A stretch of DNA of 64,000 bases from Ichthyophis bannanicus (Eukaryota; Chordata; Amphibia; Gymnophiona; Ichthyophiidae), in NCBI GenBank assembly GCA_033557465.1, contig JAWIIG010000038.1:1798001-1862000 (forward strand), written 5' to 3'. Shown piece by piece: positions 32,602 through 43,641 of this stretch. The notes beneath the pieces were generated by a model that ran no database searches, was not told the origin of the DNA, and saw only the letters and a program-made list of their open reading frames with translations. The stretch's first letter is position 1; each line of letters starts with the position of its first letter. Position numbers and translations under genes: made by a program.

Positions 32602-33095
32602 TTTCTTATCAGTCCTCCAGTTCTGGGTAGTGTACGTCCTCCTGCAGCATTGGAGACTGGGCATGTCAGAAGCCTGACATCACTGGATATATCCTGCTGA
32701 TCTCTCCCATCAGCCCCAGTGAACTATTGACAAAGCAGACTTAAAGGAGCAACAAATAAGTAGCCATGGCATATAAAGGTACATTTCACCCAATTAACAA
32801 CTGTAATATGAATTACCAAATGAAAGAACTGCCTTTTTTTTTAACATTTAACTGGTAAAAGGAACTATACTTCCCCAAATGGGAAACAAACGCCATCTCT
32901 TCCCTTCTTTGCCTTTCAGGAACGCGAATATAAAGGAGAGAAAAGGAGAAAAAGAAGAAACAGGAGAACAAATGTCAATTCTGAACTCCTCCCACCAAGA
33001 GTTTGATGCCTGAGTTATAATGGTAAAGCACCTTGCACCAGAAAGCCCTCCCTAAAATGATCGAAACTGTATGCCGCTCTTCCCCGGGTGGGATT

Positions 33096-33187
33096 GAGGA
33101 CTGAACTGGAGTTCCTCAAGGAACTACAATTACCAGGTAAGTCTAATTTCTCTTTCGTTATCGGTCCTCCAGTTCAGTCCTCCACCT
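33096..33187 (-). repeat. Internal complementary region of DIRS-2
   Basis: It joins GAGGACTGAACTGGAGTTCC, with TTACCAGGTAAGTCTAATTT, to TTATCGGTCCTCCAGTTCAG. It is the same two-tip junction as at 6342-6433, in the opposite orientation. Confidence 0.8.
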
Positions 33188-33209
33188 CTGGGATGTAACA
33201 GAGCAGTAA

Positions 33210-34107
33210 CTATTGGGAGGGACCTGAACTCCTGGATTGCAAGACTGCTGACCCGAAGCAAGCATCATTCGCCGCCTGGACATCCAGATGGTAGTGTTTA
33301 CTGAAGGTATGAAGAGAAGACCAAGTGGCTGCTCTACAGATCTCCACTGGAGGCACCAAGCTACACTCTGCCCACGACGTAGCCTGAGCCCTGGTTGAAT
33401 GAGCCCACAGTCCTGCAGGCACCTGCTTGCCTCGCAATAAGTAAGCGGACGCGATAGCTTCCCGGATCCATCTGGAGATTGACGCCTTAGCCGCCGCTTC
33501 ACCTCTACGTGGGCCACCGAATAGAACAAACAAACGTTCGGACCTGCGGAAGGACTCTGAGACCTTCAAATATTGTCGCAGCGTCTTCTTAAGATCCAAA
33601 CACTGCAGGTCACGGCTCACAGTGACATCTCCCGACCGCCCCAACACTGGTAAGGAAACCGACTGATTCAAGTGGAAGGGTGAAACCACCTTCATCAGAA
33701 AAGAGGGCACCGGCCGTAACACGATTTTTTTCCCTAGAAAAAACGAAATAGGGTTCCTTACAGGAAAGAGCCTGCAACTCCAAAACTCTCTGCGCCAAAC
33801 AGATGGCTACCAAAAAGACTGTCTTTAGAGTCAAGTCCTTGACGGATGCCAAGTGAATAGGCTCAAATGGTTCTTTAGTCAAAGCTCCCAAAACCAGATT
33901 AAGATCCCACGGGGGAACCCACAGTCTGCGGGCAGGTCGCAACCTAGCCACCGCCTTCAAGAACCGTATCACGTCCCCATGAGAGCCCAGGGACACTCCT
34001 TGAACCTTACCTCTATAGCATGCCAGCGTCGCAAGCTGGACTCTAAGAGAACTGGCAGCTAGGCCTTTATCAAAACCGTCCTGCAAAAAATTCAGAATTG
34101 AAGGCAT
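33210..34107 (-). pseudogene. DIRS-2 tyrosine recombinase
   Basis: DIRS elements insert circular cDNA with this phage-integrase-type recombinase instead of an integrase. The N-terminal and core part (34107-33610) has SSLRVQLATLACYRGKVQG, PWDLNLVLGALTKEPFEPI and LAQRVLELQAL with the first catalytic Arg. After a frameshift near 33700 the frame 33722-33210 supplies HSTRAQATSWAE (His-x-x-Arg) and ICRAATWSSLHTFSKHYHL with the nucleophilic Tyr. All catalytic residues that I can locate are present, so the shift is the main visible defect. It ends NDACFGSAV...GPSQ, matching the remnant in DIRS-1. Confidence 0.82.
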
Positions 34108-34150
34108 AGAAACAGTGGAAGCTCAGATCTGCCGCTGCGAACACCAATCC

Positions 34151-34593
34151 TCAAATACGCACCATATACGAATATACGCCAAAGACGTGGACTTTTCGGG
34201 CCCGCAGCAACGTAGAAATGACCGCTGAAGAATACCCCTTCTTCTTTACCCTCTCCCTTTCAATGGCCAAGCCGTAAGCGAGAACCGATCCACCTGAGGC
34301 ATTCGAAGCGGACCCTGGAGCAGCAGATCTTCTCTGTCCGGAAACCTCCAAGGCTCCCCATCGAGAAGACGCACTAGATCCGTGTACCAAGGCCGTCTGG
34401 ACCAATCCGGCACTACCAGTAATACCCTCCCCCGATGGGCCTCGATGCACTGAATCACTCGCCCTATCAGTGCCCATGGGGGGAAGACATAAAGCAGCCC
34501 GTTCGACGGCCATCGCTGCATGAGGGTGTCGATCCCTTCGGACATCCTTTCTCGCCTTCTGATGCCCTTTGATCTGTCACTTGCCTTTAACAC
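34151..34593 (-). pseudogene. DIRS-2 polyprotein C-terminus (methyltransferase-like region)
   Basis: The frame 34593-34246 contains IDTLMQRWPSNGLLYVFPPW, RVLLVVPDWSRRPWYTDLV and a C-terminal LTAWPLKG. It matches the end of the DIRS-B polyprotein (ADAFLISWSQGLLYAFPP, VLLVAPRWPRQPWF, LMAWRLQG). In DIRS elements this segment follows RNase H and resembles phage Dam-type methyltransferases. The overlapping frame 34151-34513 is a shadow. Upstream coding sequence has been lost. Confidence 0.7.
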
Positions 34594-34668
34594 CTATTTA
34601 AGAGAACTTCACAGATCTTTTGACTCCTAACTGGAAGGCCTCTTTGTAAAGGTCACTAGAAACAAGTT

Positions 34669-34805
34669 TTTCTCCAGGACCAAGCAGGAATTCAGTCCTC
34701 ACATATGGGTGCGGAGCATTTCCCCAGCTTTCAAAGAAAGCCTTTGGGAATTGCAGCGCGCATGCGCGGTCCTCTTCCCGCCCAAGGGTGCCATCTTGCT
34801 CAGTC
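34669..34805 (+). repeat. Left inverted terminal repeat of DIRS-A
   Basis: Runs from TTTCTCCAGGACCAAGCAGG to GCCATCTTGCTCAGTC and is the reverse complement of the inner part of 40206-40391. It is shared with the left ends at 49766 and 62459. Confidence 0.88.
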
Positions 34806-35038
34806 TTCTTTTTTCCGCGGAGCCCGACGGACATAGTTCGTTTTTCCCCGAGGAAAAAGTTGATTTTCCCTATTTTTCTCCGGTTCGACGTCGGATCCTT
34901 TTCCCGCTCGGACCGATACACCGGTATCGCGTCCTTCTCTCTTTTTCGGTTTTTGTCCTTTGTGACTGGCATTCGCGCCTTTTTTCTTTTTCCCTGGCAG
35001 CCAGGTCTTTTGACCTAGCAGGGGCCCTTTTTCCCCCG

Positions 35039-36953
35039 ATGGCTACCAGCGGGTTTAAGAAGTGTGATCGGTGTAAGAAACTTATGTCACTTACCGACAC
35101 ACATGACTGCTGCCTCCGTTGCCTCGGACCCGATCATGACCCGATGATCTGTGGTCTGTGTGGCAAAATGTCCTCAAAGGCGTTGAGGAGTCGGCAGCAC
35201 CAGAAGGATCGTATTTTTTCTGACTCCGCGTCCGGCCGGGCCCGGACCTCGTCAGAGGCCTCGACGGCTCGGGACTCCGGCCCCAAGCAGCGTCGGGGTT
35301 CCTCTGAGCGGGGGTCTCCTTCGCGGGAACATCGCAGGAAGAAGAAACCCGCGAGGGCGGCGTCGGTGGACGCTCCTGGTTCCTCGAGGGCCAGGTCGCA
35401 TAGCCCCGCTAGCCGCCCCGGGTCTTCGGAGTCGGAGAGGCCTGCCAAGCATCCTCGTGTCGAGATGGAGTCTCCTGGACATGTAAGTGCTGTTGTCCTC
35501 ATGGACTCTCCTCCGAGGGAGCCGCCGTCGGGGCCCGAGTCGGGGGCTGCTGGGTCTCCTGAGCTCGGACTCAGGTTGACGGCCTTGGAGAGCAGCTTCG
35601 CTGCCTTCATGGAACAGCAGCGGGCATTGATCGCCGGTCTCACCGGTGCATCTGCCCCAACCACCGGGACCTCGACGTCTAAGTCGACCCCGGAGGCCGA
35701 GCCGATCCTCGAGTCCATCCGGGCTCAAGTCGATCCTCGGCCACGGTCTCCCTCGACCTCCCGTTCGGGGCCGAGGTCGTCGTCGCCGATTCCCTCGGCA
35801 TCGGGGCGGAGGGCATCGGTGCCCGCCCGGCAGGAGCCGCTCGATTCCTCCTCTGAGGAGTCGGGCTGGGAGACGGAGGACGAAGAGTCACCCGACACCC
35901 ATCGGACTCGGTGTGTCCCATCGGACTCACCCGAGTCCGAACCTTGGAGACGATCCCCACCGGAGGATACCCGGTTCTCGGACTTCGTGCGGGATATGGC
36001 CAAGGCTTTGGCCTTCTCCGCGGATCCCGAGGAGGAGCCTCGAGCCGAGGAGCTCGAGGCCCTCCAGTATGACTCTCCTCCGAAGGAGGCCTTTACTGTT
36101 CCGGTTCCTCCGATGCTGGAGCGGCTGCTCTTCCGCATGTGGGAGACCCTGGCCTCGACGCCGGTGTTAAGCAAGCGGGTCGATTCCATTTATCGAGTCC
36201 GCAAGAGCCCCGGGTTCCAAAAGGCAATTACCGCACCACTCCTTGGTTGTGGAATCGGCCATGCATCGACTGAAAAGTCAGAAGATGCACTCCTTGGTGC
36301 CTCCCGGCCGGGAGGCCCGGAACCTGGATGCCCTCGGTAAGAAGTGCTTCCAGGGCTCTATGCTTGCTTGCCGTGTCCAAACATACCAGCTCTACATGGG
36401 CATGTATCTCCGAGACCTGGCAAAGGAGATTGCCGGGTTCTCTGCTGGTCTCTCCGAGGAACCTTTGCAGAGGTTCCAGGCCTTGTCCACTGGTATTCGA
36501 GAGTGCTCGAAGTTTATCTCTCCGGCAGCCTACGATGGCTTCGAGGCTTCGGCCCGAGTAGCCGGGGCCAGCATCGGTGCCCACTGACAGGCTTGGCTAC
36601 AGTCATCCGACCTCGAGCCATGGGTCCAGGACAAGTTGGTCGATGTCCCCTGCTGAGGTGAAAACCTATTTGGCAAGCCCATGGCTGAAAAGGCTGCAGA
36701 ACCCGAGACCGAGACTCTGACCAGGACTAGGCTTTCCAGGAAAACCTCTGCCCCTTCTCAAAAGAAGAAGGGCTCGGGAAAAAAGACCTTTTACCCGAGG
36801 AAGTCATCTGCCTATAAACAATACCCTCATTATCAGGCCTCTGCAGCTCCCCAACAGGGTCAGCAGGCCAAGGGGCAGGGTCAAGGGCCCCGTAAACAGA
36901 AGGCCCCCAAGCCACCAACACCGGCCTCTGCTCAGCAGGGTGGGGGTTTTTGA
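35039..36953 (+). pseudogene. DIRS-A gag-like protein with zinc-binding N-terminus
   Basis: The protein should bind element RNA and form particles. I chose the ATG at 35039 because the same start and N-terminus (GFKKCDRCKKLMSLTDTHD) are kept in all three copies. Residues 1-50 hold CxxC, HDCCLRC, an His-Asp pair and a second CxxC (CGLCGKM), a likely two-zinc module. A long Ser/Arg/Pro/Glu-rich linker follows. The C-terminal half, in another frame after a shift near 36226, contains SAMHRLKSQKMHSLVPPGRE, MGMYLRDLAKE and AYDGFEASARVAG. It ends in a basic tail (KKKGSGKKTFYPRK) and QQGGGF at 36953. In-frame stops occur near 36585 and 36653. About 640 codons overall. Confidence 0.8.
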
Positions 36954-38855
36954 CTCAAACAGCATAGCCTCTTCTCCTCAGCTGGCTTCTCTCAGCACAG
37001 GAGGCCGGCTGGCCCACTTTGCCCACAGGTGGTCAGCCATCACATCAGATACCTGGGTTCTTCATATAGTCTAAAAGGGCTATCTTCTCCATTTTCACCA
37101 GGTACCTCCCTCCTATTTTCCAGGGGAGCCTCCAAGACCCCCTCTGTACAGAGACCTACTCCTTCAGGAGTTAGCAGGTCTGCTAAAGGATCAGGCTGTG
37201 GAACCGGTGCCCCACTACCTGAGAGGTCACGGCTTTTATTCAAGGTACTTTCTGGTACCAAAAAGAACAGGAGGCCTCAGACCCATCCTAGACTTGCGAA
37301 ACTTCAACAAGTTCCTGGAGAGGGAAAAGTTCAAGATGCTTACCCTTGGAATCCTGCTGCCCTACCTCCAGCAGGGAGACTGGCTATGCTCCTTAGATCT
37401 AAAGGATGCGTATACTCAAATCCTTATTCATCCAGACCACAGACAATATCTCCGGTTTGTTGTGGGAGGAAACCACTATCAGTACAGAGTACTCCCCTTT
37501 GGCCTGTCCTCCGCTCCCAGGGTGTTCACCAAGTGCCTGGCAGTGGTGGCGGCCTACCTGAGGCTTCAGGGTCTTTTTGTGTTTCTGTACCTGGACGACT
37601 GGCTCATAAGGGGCCAATCTTCCCAAGAGGCCAACCAGGCCACCCTTCGCACTGTGGCTCTGCTTCAGCACTTGGGGTTTGTCATAAAACTTCACAAAGT
37701 CCACTTTGCTCCCGTCCCAGAACTTGGAGTTCATAGGGGCCAGGCTAGACACTCTTCAAGCAAAGGCTTTTCTGCCTCTGGACAGGGCCCACAGGCTAAT
37801 GGATCTGGCCAGCCAGTTTCGCAGCAATTCCCTGGTCTCTGCCAGGCAATTCCTGCGACTACTCGGCCATATGGCTTCCACGGTTCATGTAACCCGCAAT
37901 GCCCGCCTGCACATGCGGCCTGCTCAGTGGAGCCTTCGCACTCAGTGGCATCAAGCCACAGGGAGCCTAGCGGACTCAGTAAAGATATCCGACCTCCTGG
38001 TCTCCTCTCTGCACTGGTGGCTTCATCTTCCGAATCTGGTGCTCGGAGTGCTTTTTCAATCCCCTCCGCTTACTCAAGTGCTGACAGCAGATGCTTCTCT
38101 TCTCGGTTGGGGAGCACATTGCCAAGAGACATGTACTCAGGGTCTCTGGACCCCTTGGGAGGCTACTCAACAGATAAACTTCCTGGAGCTACGGGCGATA
38201 CGCCTAGCTCTGAGAGCCTTCTCCCACCTCGTCTCTCACCAGTCTGTACTGGTCCAGACGGACAATCAAGTTGCCATGTTCTATGTGAACAAACAAGGAG
38301 GCACGGGCTCCTTCCTTCTTTGTCAGGTGCTCTTGGACTGTCAATCACGGAATACTTCTCAAGGCTGTCTACCTCCCAGGTCAGGACAATTGCCTGGCAG
38401 ACAGACTGAGCAGGATCCTGCAACCACACGAATGGAGATTGAACCCATTGGTGGTTCAGCAAGTCTTTCTCAAGTGGGGACTCCCCACCATGGATCTCTT
38501 CGCCAGTCCTCTCAACCGACAACTCCCGAGATTTTGCTCCAGGCAACCGCATCCTCTCAGAGTAGCAGCGGATGCGTTTCTGATCTCGTAGTCCATAGGC
38601 CTACTGTATGCGTTTCCTCCCACACCACTAGTGTCCCGGACGCTGTTCAAAGTCCTCCGGGACGGGGCTTCATTGATTCTCATAGCCCCCAGGTGGCCGA
38701 GGCAACCGTGGTTCCCACGTCTGCTACAGCTGGCGGTAGACACGCCTATTCCTCTGGGGTTTCAACACGATCTCCTGTCTCAGGATCAGGGGACTCTCTT
38801 GCACCCCAACCTCCAGTCCCTTCATCTGATGGCCTGGCTGCTGAAAGGGTAGTCC
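36944..38855 (+). pseudogene. DIRS-A reverse transcriptase, RNase H and methyltransferase-like polyprotein
   Basis: This enzyme copies element RNA and degrades the hybrid strand. The N-terminus overlaps or abuts gag and has one stop near 37066. The RT shows YSRYFLVPKRTGGLRPILDL, CSLDLKDAY (motif A), LPFGLSSAPRVF (motif B) and FLYLDDWLI (motif C). A frameshift near 37715 leads to RNase H with LTADASLLGWGAH, LELRAIRLAL, VQTDNQVAMFYVN and, after another shift near 38320, DNCLADRLSR; all four acidic positions are present. The last part, ending TLFKVLRDGASLILIAPRWP and LMAWLLKG at 38852, is methyltransferase-like. The DIRS-B copy gives the same domain order. Confidence 0.85.
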
Positions 38856-39888
38856 TAGCTCCCCTACTACTGCCTCGAGAAGTGGAAGATGTAGTCTTGG
38901 CCTCTTGACGTCAATCCACCAGGAAATCCTACGCTCTTAAGTGGCGTAGATTCTCTGCATGGTGTGCTCAGCGCAGCGAGAATCCCTTCTCGTGCTTGGT
39001 AGTGGTAGTGTTGCAATATTTGCTCTACCTCTCCAATCTGGGGCTTCAGTCTAACTCTGTCAGAGTTCACCTTAGTGCTCTCTCAGCACACCACTCGCCG
39101 GTGTACGGCAGGCCTCTTTCCAACCACCCTTTGGTGGCTCGTTTCCTCAGAGGCCGCCTTCTGCTTCAGCCTCCTTTGCGTCCACCGGCCCCTGAGTGGG
39201 ATCTGAATGTGGTTTTGCAGCGGCTTACTTGTCCGCCTTTTGAACCTATGGCTACCTGCCCTCCGTTTTCTCTCCTGGAAAACTTTATTTCTGGTGGCTC
39301 TTCACCTCTGCTAGGCGAGTGAGTGAACTGCAGGCACTTGTGTCTGATCCTCCTTACACTAGGTTCTACAGGAATAGGGTAGTCTTACGGACTCACCCTA
39401 AGTTTCTTCCTAAAGTTGTTTCACCTTTTCACCTCAATCAGGAGGTGGTTCTTCTGACCTTCTTTCCCAGGCCGCATGCCAACCGGGCTGAGATGGTCTT
39501 GCATACCCTGGACTGTAGGAGGGCGTTATCCTTCTACCTTGACCGTACGCGGGGGCATCGGAAGGCTGTTCAGCTTTTCATTTCTTTTGACCCCAATAAG
39601 TTGGGGCTCCCTGTCTCCAAGCGTACGTTGTCCATATGGGTCGCTGACTGTATCGCCTGGGCTTATGGGGCAGCCGGCCTCTCGTTGGAGGGTCGAGTCA
39701 CGGCTCATCATGTCAGGGCGAAGGCTGCGTCAGTGGCTCATCTCCGCTCTGTTCCATTGGCAGACATCTGCAGGGCCGCTACTTGGTCTTCAAGCCAGAC
39801 TTTTGTGGCCCATTACTGCCTTGAGAGGGAGTCCCACAGGGACAGTGCTTTCGGACAGGCAGTACTCCATAATCTCTTTGGGGTTTAG
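38800..39888 (+). pseudogene. DIRS-A tyrosine recombinase
   Basis: The recombinase overlaps the end of the preceding polyprotein, as in other DIRS elements. The N-terminal arm-binding part reads RQSTRKSYALKWRRFSAWC and SNSVRVHLSALSAHHSPV, with one stop near 38906. A frameshift near 39285 interrupts the segment before ARRVSELQAL, which carries the first catalytic Arg. The frame 39319-39888 is uninterrupted and holds THPKFLPKVVSPFHLNQEVV, SFYLDRTRGHRKAVQLFI, HHVRAKAASVAHL (His-x-x-Arg) and ICRAATWSSSQTFVAHYCL with the Tyr nucleophile. It ends GQAVLHNLFGV. Catalytic residues are conserved, so decay is recent. Confidence 0.87.
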
Positions 39889-40027
39889 GCAACTCCTACC
39901 CTCTGGCCCTGATGTTGGGCTACCGGTCGGGGGCGTTCTCAGAGAAGATTCCTTCCTTCTGTGCTGACGAGCTCGAGGGAGCTCATTTTTTCGCTTGGGG
40001 TCTCCGGTAGCCTTAAGCTGGGGAGTC

Positions 40028-40126
40028 CCATATGTGAGGACTGACTTCCTGCTTGGTCCTGGAGAAAGAGTAGTTACTCACCTGTAAGAGGTGTTCTCCA
40101 GGAGCAGCAGGAATCAGTCCTCACAA
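40028..40126 (+). repeat. Internal complementary region of DIRS-A
   Basis: The segment CATATGTGAGGACTGACTTC to CTGGAGAAA complements the left tip. GAGTAGTTACTCACCTGTAA to CAGTCCTCACAA complements the right tip. Their junction defines the element ends at 34669 and about 40391. Confidence 0.88.
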
Positions 40127-40205
40127 CCCTCCCTCCTCCCCTTGGAGTTGCAGTCATATGATTTATTTTTGCTAATTTTTTTGCTGTCTTTTAGCTATGT
40201 CATCA

Positions 40206-40391
40206 GACTGAGCAAGATGGCACCCTTGGGCAGGAAGAGGACCGCGCATGCGTGCTGCAATTCCCAAAGGCTTTCTTTGAAAGCTGGGGAAATGCTCCTC
40301 ACGAGGGCTCCGTCGGCGCCAACGTCACCCATATGTGAGGACTGATTCCTGCTGCTCCTGTAGAACACCTGTTACAGGTGAGTAACTACTC
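40206..40391 (+). repeat. Right inverted terminal repeat of DIRS-A
   Basis: Reverse complement of the left repeat plus a tip ending ACACCTGTTACAGGTGAGTA. The tip contains the near-perfect palindrome CACCTGTTACAGGTG and an outward CAGGTGAGT splice-donor match at 40375-40383. Confidence 0.88.
40375..40383 (+). other. Consensus splice donor at the right DIRS-A tip
   Basis: CAGGTGAGT matches the vertebrate 5' splice-site consensus and points outward. The same site occurs at 56967-56975 in DIRS-B. Confidence 0.5.
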
Positions 40392-41774
40392 TATTTCTTT
40401 CTTCTTAGAGACTATTTACTTGTATGCTAAGCTACACTCCAATTTGATTTAAATAAAAAAGCTCTCTAGAAACAAATTTATTTCAGTAACCATTTACTCT
40501 ATTTTACTTTCTATTCTAAGGTATACTCTGATTTGATTTAAATAAAAAGCTCTCTGGTGGTACTAAGACCAGACTGACTCAGCAAAAACACTGAATTCTA
40601 AAATACACAGATTTATCAGCTTTAACCCAAAGAATTCCCATTTTCCCTGTGATTTTTCTTCCTGTTCCATGTAAAAACAGATATATGTATCTTATCTTAT
40701 CTGATGTTTTGTAGTTCTATGTAAACCGCGCTGATAATAAATAGTGCGGTATATAAAAATGTTAAATAAATAAATAAATAAATAAATATTCCAGAAGATA
40801 AATACTTACAAGTGCAGAACTATTTCCAGCTGTAGTAGTCCCTTTTGGTAGTCTTTCAAGACTCAGTAGTCCTTCAAGACTCAATTGGATCCCGGTTTTT
40901 GGCTCAAGAAGGGTTTAGAATCCAGCATGAATGGTTTGATGTATTTTTCTGGCCTGATGGTGTCCATCAGTTGTATGTAGGTTCAGACTTGTATAGCAGT
41001 GGGATTCAGGAGACAGCAGACTATATTTTTGGAGTGTAATCTGGCCATGCTTAATTGAAAGGGGATTTGGCCACAGAACAACAGGGCACATCTGTGTTGG
41101 ATACCTGAGCTGGGTTGGGAGCAAAGAGCCAGGAAGGGGATAAGGCAGGGATACATTCTGGGAGAGAGGTAAACATAGCCCTGAAAAGGTTGCAGTACTG
41201 GGAGGCAGAACCAGATGTAAGAAGGAAGGGCCACTCCTAAGTCCTGGTGCTGGGATATGGCAGGGGGAGAAAACCTGGATTTGAAGTGCTATTCTGAGGG
41301 AATAAAAGGGTTGGGGGACAGAGCAGAGCAGCATAGGCGCAGGGTCGGTGTTACCATTAGGCAAACTAGGTGGTCACCTAGAGCACCAATGCAGATTTCC
41401 TGTTTGCAGGGAGGGTGGAAGCAGGAACCAACACCACAACGCTGAAGGTTTAAGTAAATGCTATGGTACTGTTTAAAAACATTGCCGCCACTGCTGGTCC
41501 CAAACAGTGGTTGCCCTTTAACTTATTGTGGGTGTAACAACCTACTGTGGTTAAGTCAGTGTCTGGAAAAATGAAAGCCAATGCTGCTCTGCTATGTATT
41601 GGGGATGTAATAACCCACTGCTGTTTGTGATGTTTTTCTAATGGTATGTGTAGGTACTTTTCCTTGTCCCGTCTTGCTGCACGTTGGAAATCTCTGTTTA
41701 GTTCTGTTATTGTCTTTCTACTCTGGCTTTAGCTTCTCTGCGTTTCTGGGCAATTTTCAGAATTTCTTCCGTCA
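40392..41774. other. Unassigned sequence containing an L2/SINE-type tail
   Basis: A partial tandem duplication involves TTGATTTAAATAAAAAAGCT near 40445 and again near 40533. An L2/SINE-type 3' tail lies at about 40645-40790 (AAACCGCGCTGATAATAAAT, GTGCGGTATATAAA, AAATA repeats). The rest, 40791-41774, shows no gene. Confidence 0.55.
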
Positions 41775-42473
41775 TCCATTTTGGCCAACGTGAACAACTT
41801 TAACCTACTTGGATCAACTATCACTAAAGAAGCAACAAGCAGTTAAGAAATCAGACGACGCATTGCTCTTGGCAGAATGGCTATGAAAGACCTAGATAAG
41901 ATTCTCAAGAGCAGAGATGTCTCTCTCCATACAAAGATTCGACTTGTTCAAGCCATGGTATTTTCAATAACATTATATGGATGTGAAAGCTGGACAGTGA
42001 AAAAGATAGACAGGAAGAAAATTGATGCCTTTGAATTTTGGTGCTGGCGGCGAATACTGTGTATACCATGGACTGCCCGAAGAACAAACCAGTCGGTACT
42101 AGAGGAGATCAAACCTAAGCTTTCTTTAGAAGCTCAGATGACAAGACTTCGACTTTCATACTTTGGACACATCATGCGAAGAGAGAGATCATTAGAGAAA
42201 GACATCATGCTTGGCAAGATAGAAGGTCAACGCAAAAGAGGAAGGTCAGCAATGAGATGGATCGATACAATAACAGCAGCTATGGGTACCAGTCTGTCAA
42301 CAATGAGCCACCTGACTCAAGACCGAACACAATTTAGGATAGCTATCCAGAGGGTTGCCATGAGTCGACTTCTGACTCGACGGCACTTAACAACAACATG
42401 TGTAGGTATATGTATATGTGGAAACATATTTGCATGTAAAATAATATTGTGGGGTTTTAAATTTGAGGATTAG
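41775..42473 (+). pseudogene. RTE-clade LINE 3' fragment
   Basis: Coding similarity begins near 41790 with NNFNLLGSTITKEATSS, a stop, then EIRRRIALGRMAMKDLDKIL. The frame 41877-42473 continues with RLVQAMVFSITLYGCESW, DAFEFWCWRRILCIPWTARR, TNQSVLEEIKPKLSLEAQM, LSYFGHIMRRERSLEKDIML and EGQRKRGRSAMRWIDTI. This is the C-terminal end of RTE-type ORF2, downstream of the polymerase core. Similarity ends near 42400 at TTCTGACTCGACGGCACTTA, close to the usual RTE 3' end; the frame simply runs on to 42473. No active site is retained. It is the only RTE fragment seen here. Confidence 0.75.
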
Positions 42474-43122
42474 TGCTGCCAATTATTTTTCACCTATCAG
42501 TATAGGGAAGGAAGAAAAAAATTGTGGATATTGTGTTTTAGATGTTGATTATAGGTTATAAAGGTACAATAAATATTGCTTTTGTACAAAATGCGATCTT
42601 AATTTTCCTCAGATTTTGGGAGTGTTTGTTTGTTTTGATAAAATTGGTCCCAGACAGGGGTAAGAATGGGGGCGAGGCAGAGTGGTGCCAGGAATGAGGT
42701 TTGCATAGGGCGCCTCATATCCTTGCATCACCACTGGCTGGGTGGAGGCACACTGGCAGCATAAGGTCATTTTTGGGAAATATGGGGGTGCACAAGGAAA
42801 TGTAGAGTGGCTCAAGGTCTGGTTAAGATTAATAACGCTGTAGCCCAATTTAATCAAATCATGTTGTCCAGTGCAGTTATTAGTATCCTTATGAAAGGAA
42901 CAGTATGAATGGGAGTGATATCACCAATGCAAAAAAACCCCCTATTTTTAAAGCCTTTTCGAAGGAAAACCTAACATTGTGCTCCTAGATTTCTAGCTAT
43001 TCTGAATCATAGATGCTTTGTAAAATGCCTCTTCGAAAACTGTCATAGCTAAAAGTATGCACAGTGTAAGCCAGCATGTACTTGGAGAGTAAGCATCTTC
43101 AGTTTTGATGGGGTTGGTGTAA
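42474..43122. other. Unassigned sequence upstream of the L1/Tx1 insertion
   Basis: No gene or repeat recognised. It ends in the 16-bp target duplication of the L1/Tx1 element. Confidence 0.5.
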
Positions 43123-43138
43123 ATGCCTATGTGTATTT
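43123..43138. repeat. Target-site duplication of the L1/Tx1 element (3' side)
   Basis: ATGCCTATGTGTATTT at 43123-43138 is repeated exactly at 49311-49326. Confidence 0.88.
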
Positions 43139-43641
43139 TTTTTTTTTTTTTATGTTCAAATTTTTTATTCAATATTCCAAAGCTACACCCAGACAGTACA
43201 GTGCAATGCAAATATCTTTTTTGTGTAACACAACAGAGAAAAGTACAAAAACTTACCGCATAAAAACTTACAGCATAAATAACCCCCCAACACAGCAAAG
43301 CAGCACCTCTGACCAAATATAGTTCCAAGAGGCTGCGGGAGAGCCCAGACCAGCACAGAAACCCCAAAGAACACTAAAGAACACCATCCCCCCCTGGGCC
43401 CTTAAAGATAGATCCCCCCACATGGATTATCAAAAAAAACACCCCAATATCCTAATAGTCTAGCCCCCCCCCCCCCAGGGTTTCAACCAAGGCAAACCCA
43501 ACAGTGGACAGGCCCGGGGTGTACTCTTCTCCCGTGCCCGTCCCCACGCCCTCTCCAGAGTCATCCTAGCTAAAGATCACAATCCTGTACTATGCACCAC
43601 TGGTGTGTTCCAAATCTGAATGCCAGGGAGAACCAAACTCC

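Larger units (their letters stand above)
32602..34600 (-). mobile_element. DIRS-1-family element, 3' half (DIRS-2)
   Basis: The outer end at 32602 (TTTCTTATCAGTCCTCCAG) and the adjoining GCAGCATTGGAGACTGGGCA match the DIRS-1 terminal repeat. An internal complementary region lies at 33096-33187. The tyrosine recombinase and part of the preceding polyprotein lie upstream on the minus strand. The gag and most of the reverse transcriptase are missing: similarity fades at about 34575-34600, just before DIRS-A begins at 34669. It shows what the DIRS-1 family originally encoded. Confidence 0.8.
34669..40391 (+). mobile_element. DIRS retrotransposon DIRS-A, nearly complete
   Basis: Terminal repeats at 34669-34805 and 40206-40391 are inverted copies, and an internal complementary region at 40028-40126 joins both tips. 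Between them are gag (35039-36953), reverse transcriptase/RNase H/methyltransferase-like (about 36944-38852) and tyrosine recombinase (about 38800-39888), all on the plus strand and in canonical order. No target duplication flanks it, as expected. Coding frames have a few stops and shifts. Relative to DIRS-B the left repeat lacks about 25 bases after CACATATGGGT. Its tips differ completely from DIRS-1, so it is a second family. Confidence 0.9.

Noticed and set aside
35134..35960. Minus-strand frames of 93-194 codons
   Set aside because: Shadows of DIRS-A gag, whose high GC keeps antisense frames open; the same shadows occur in DIRS-B and DIRS-C.
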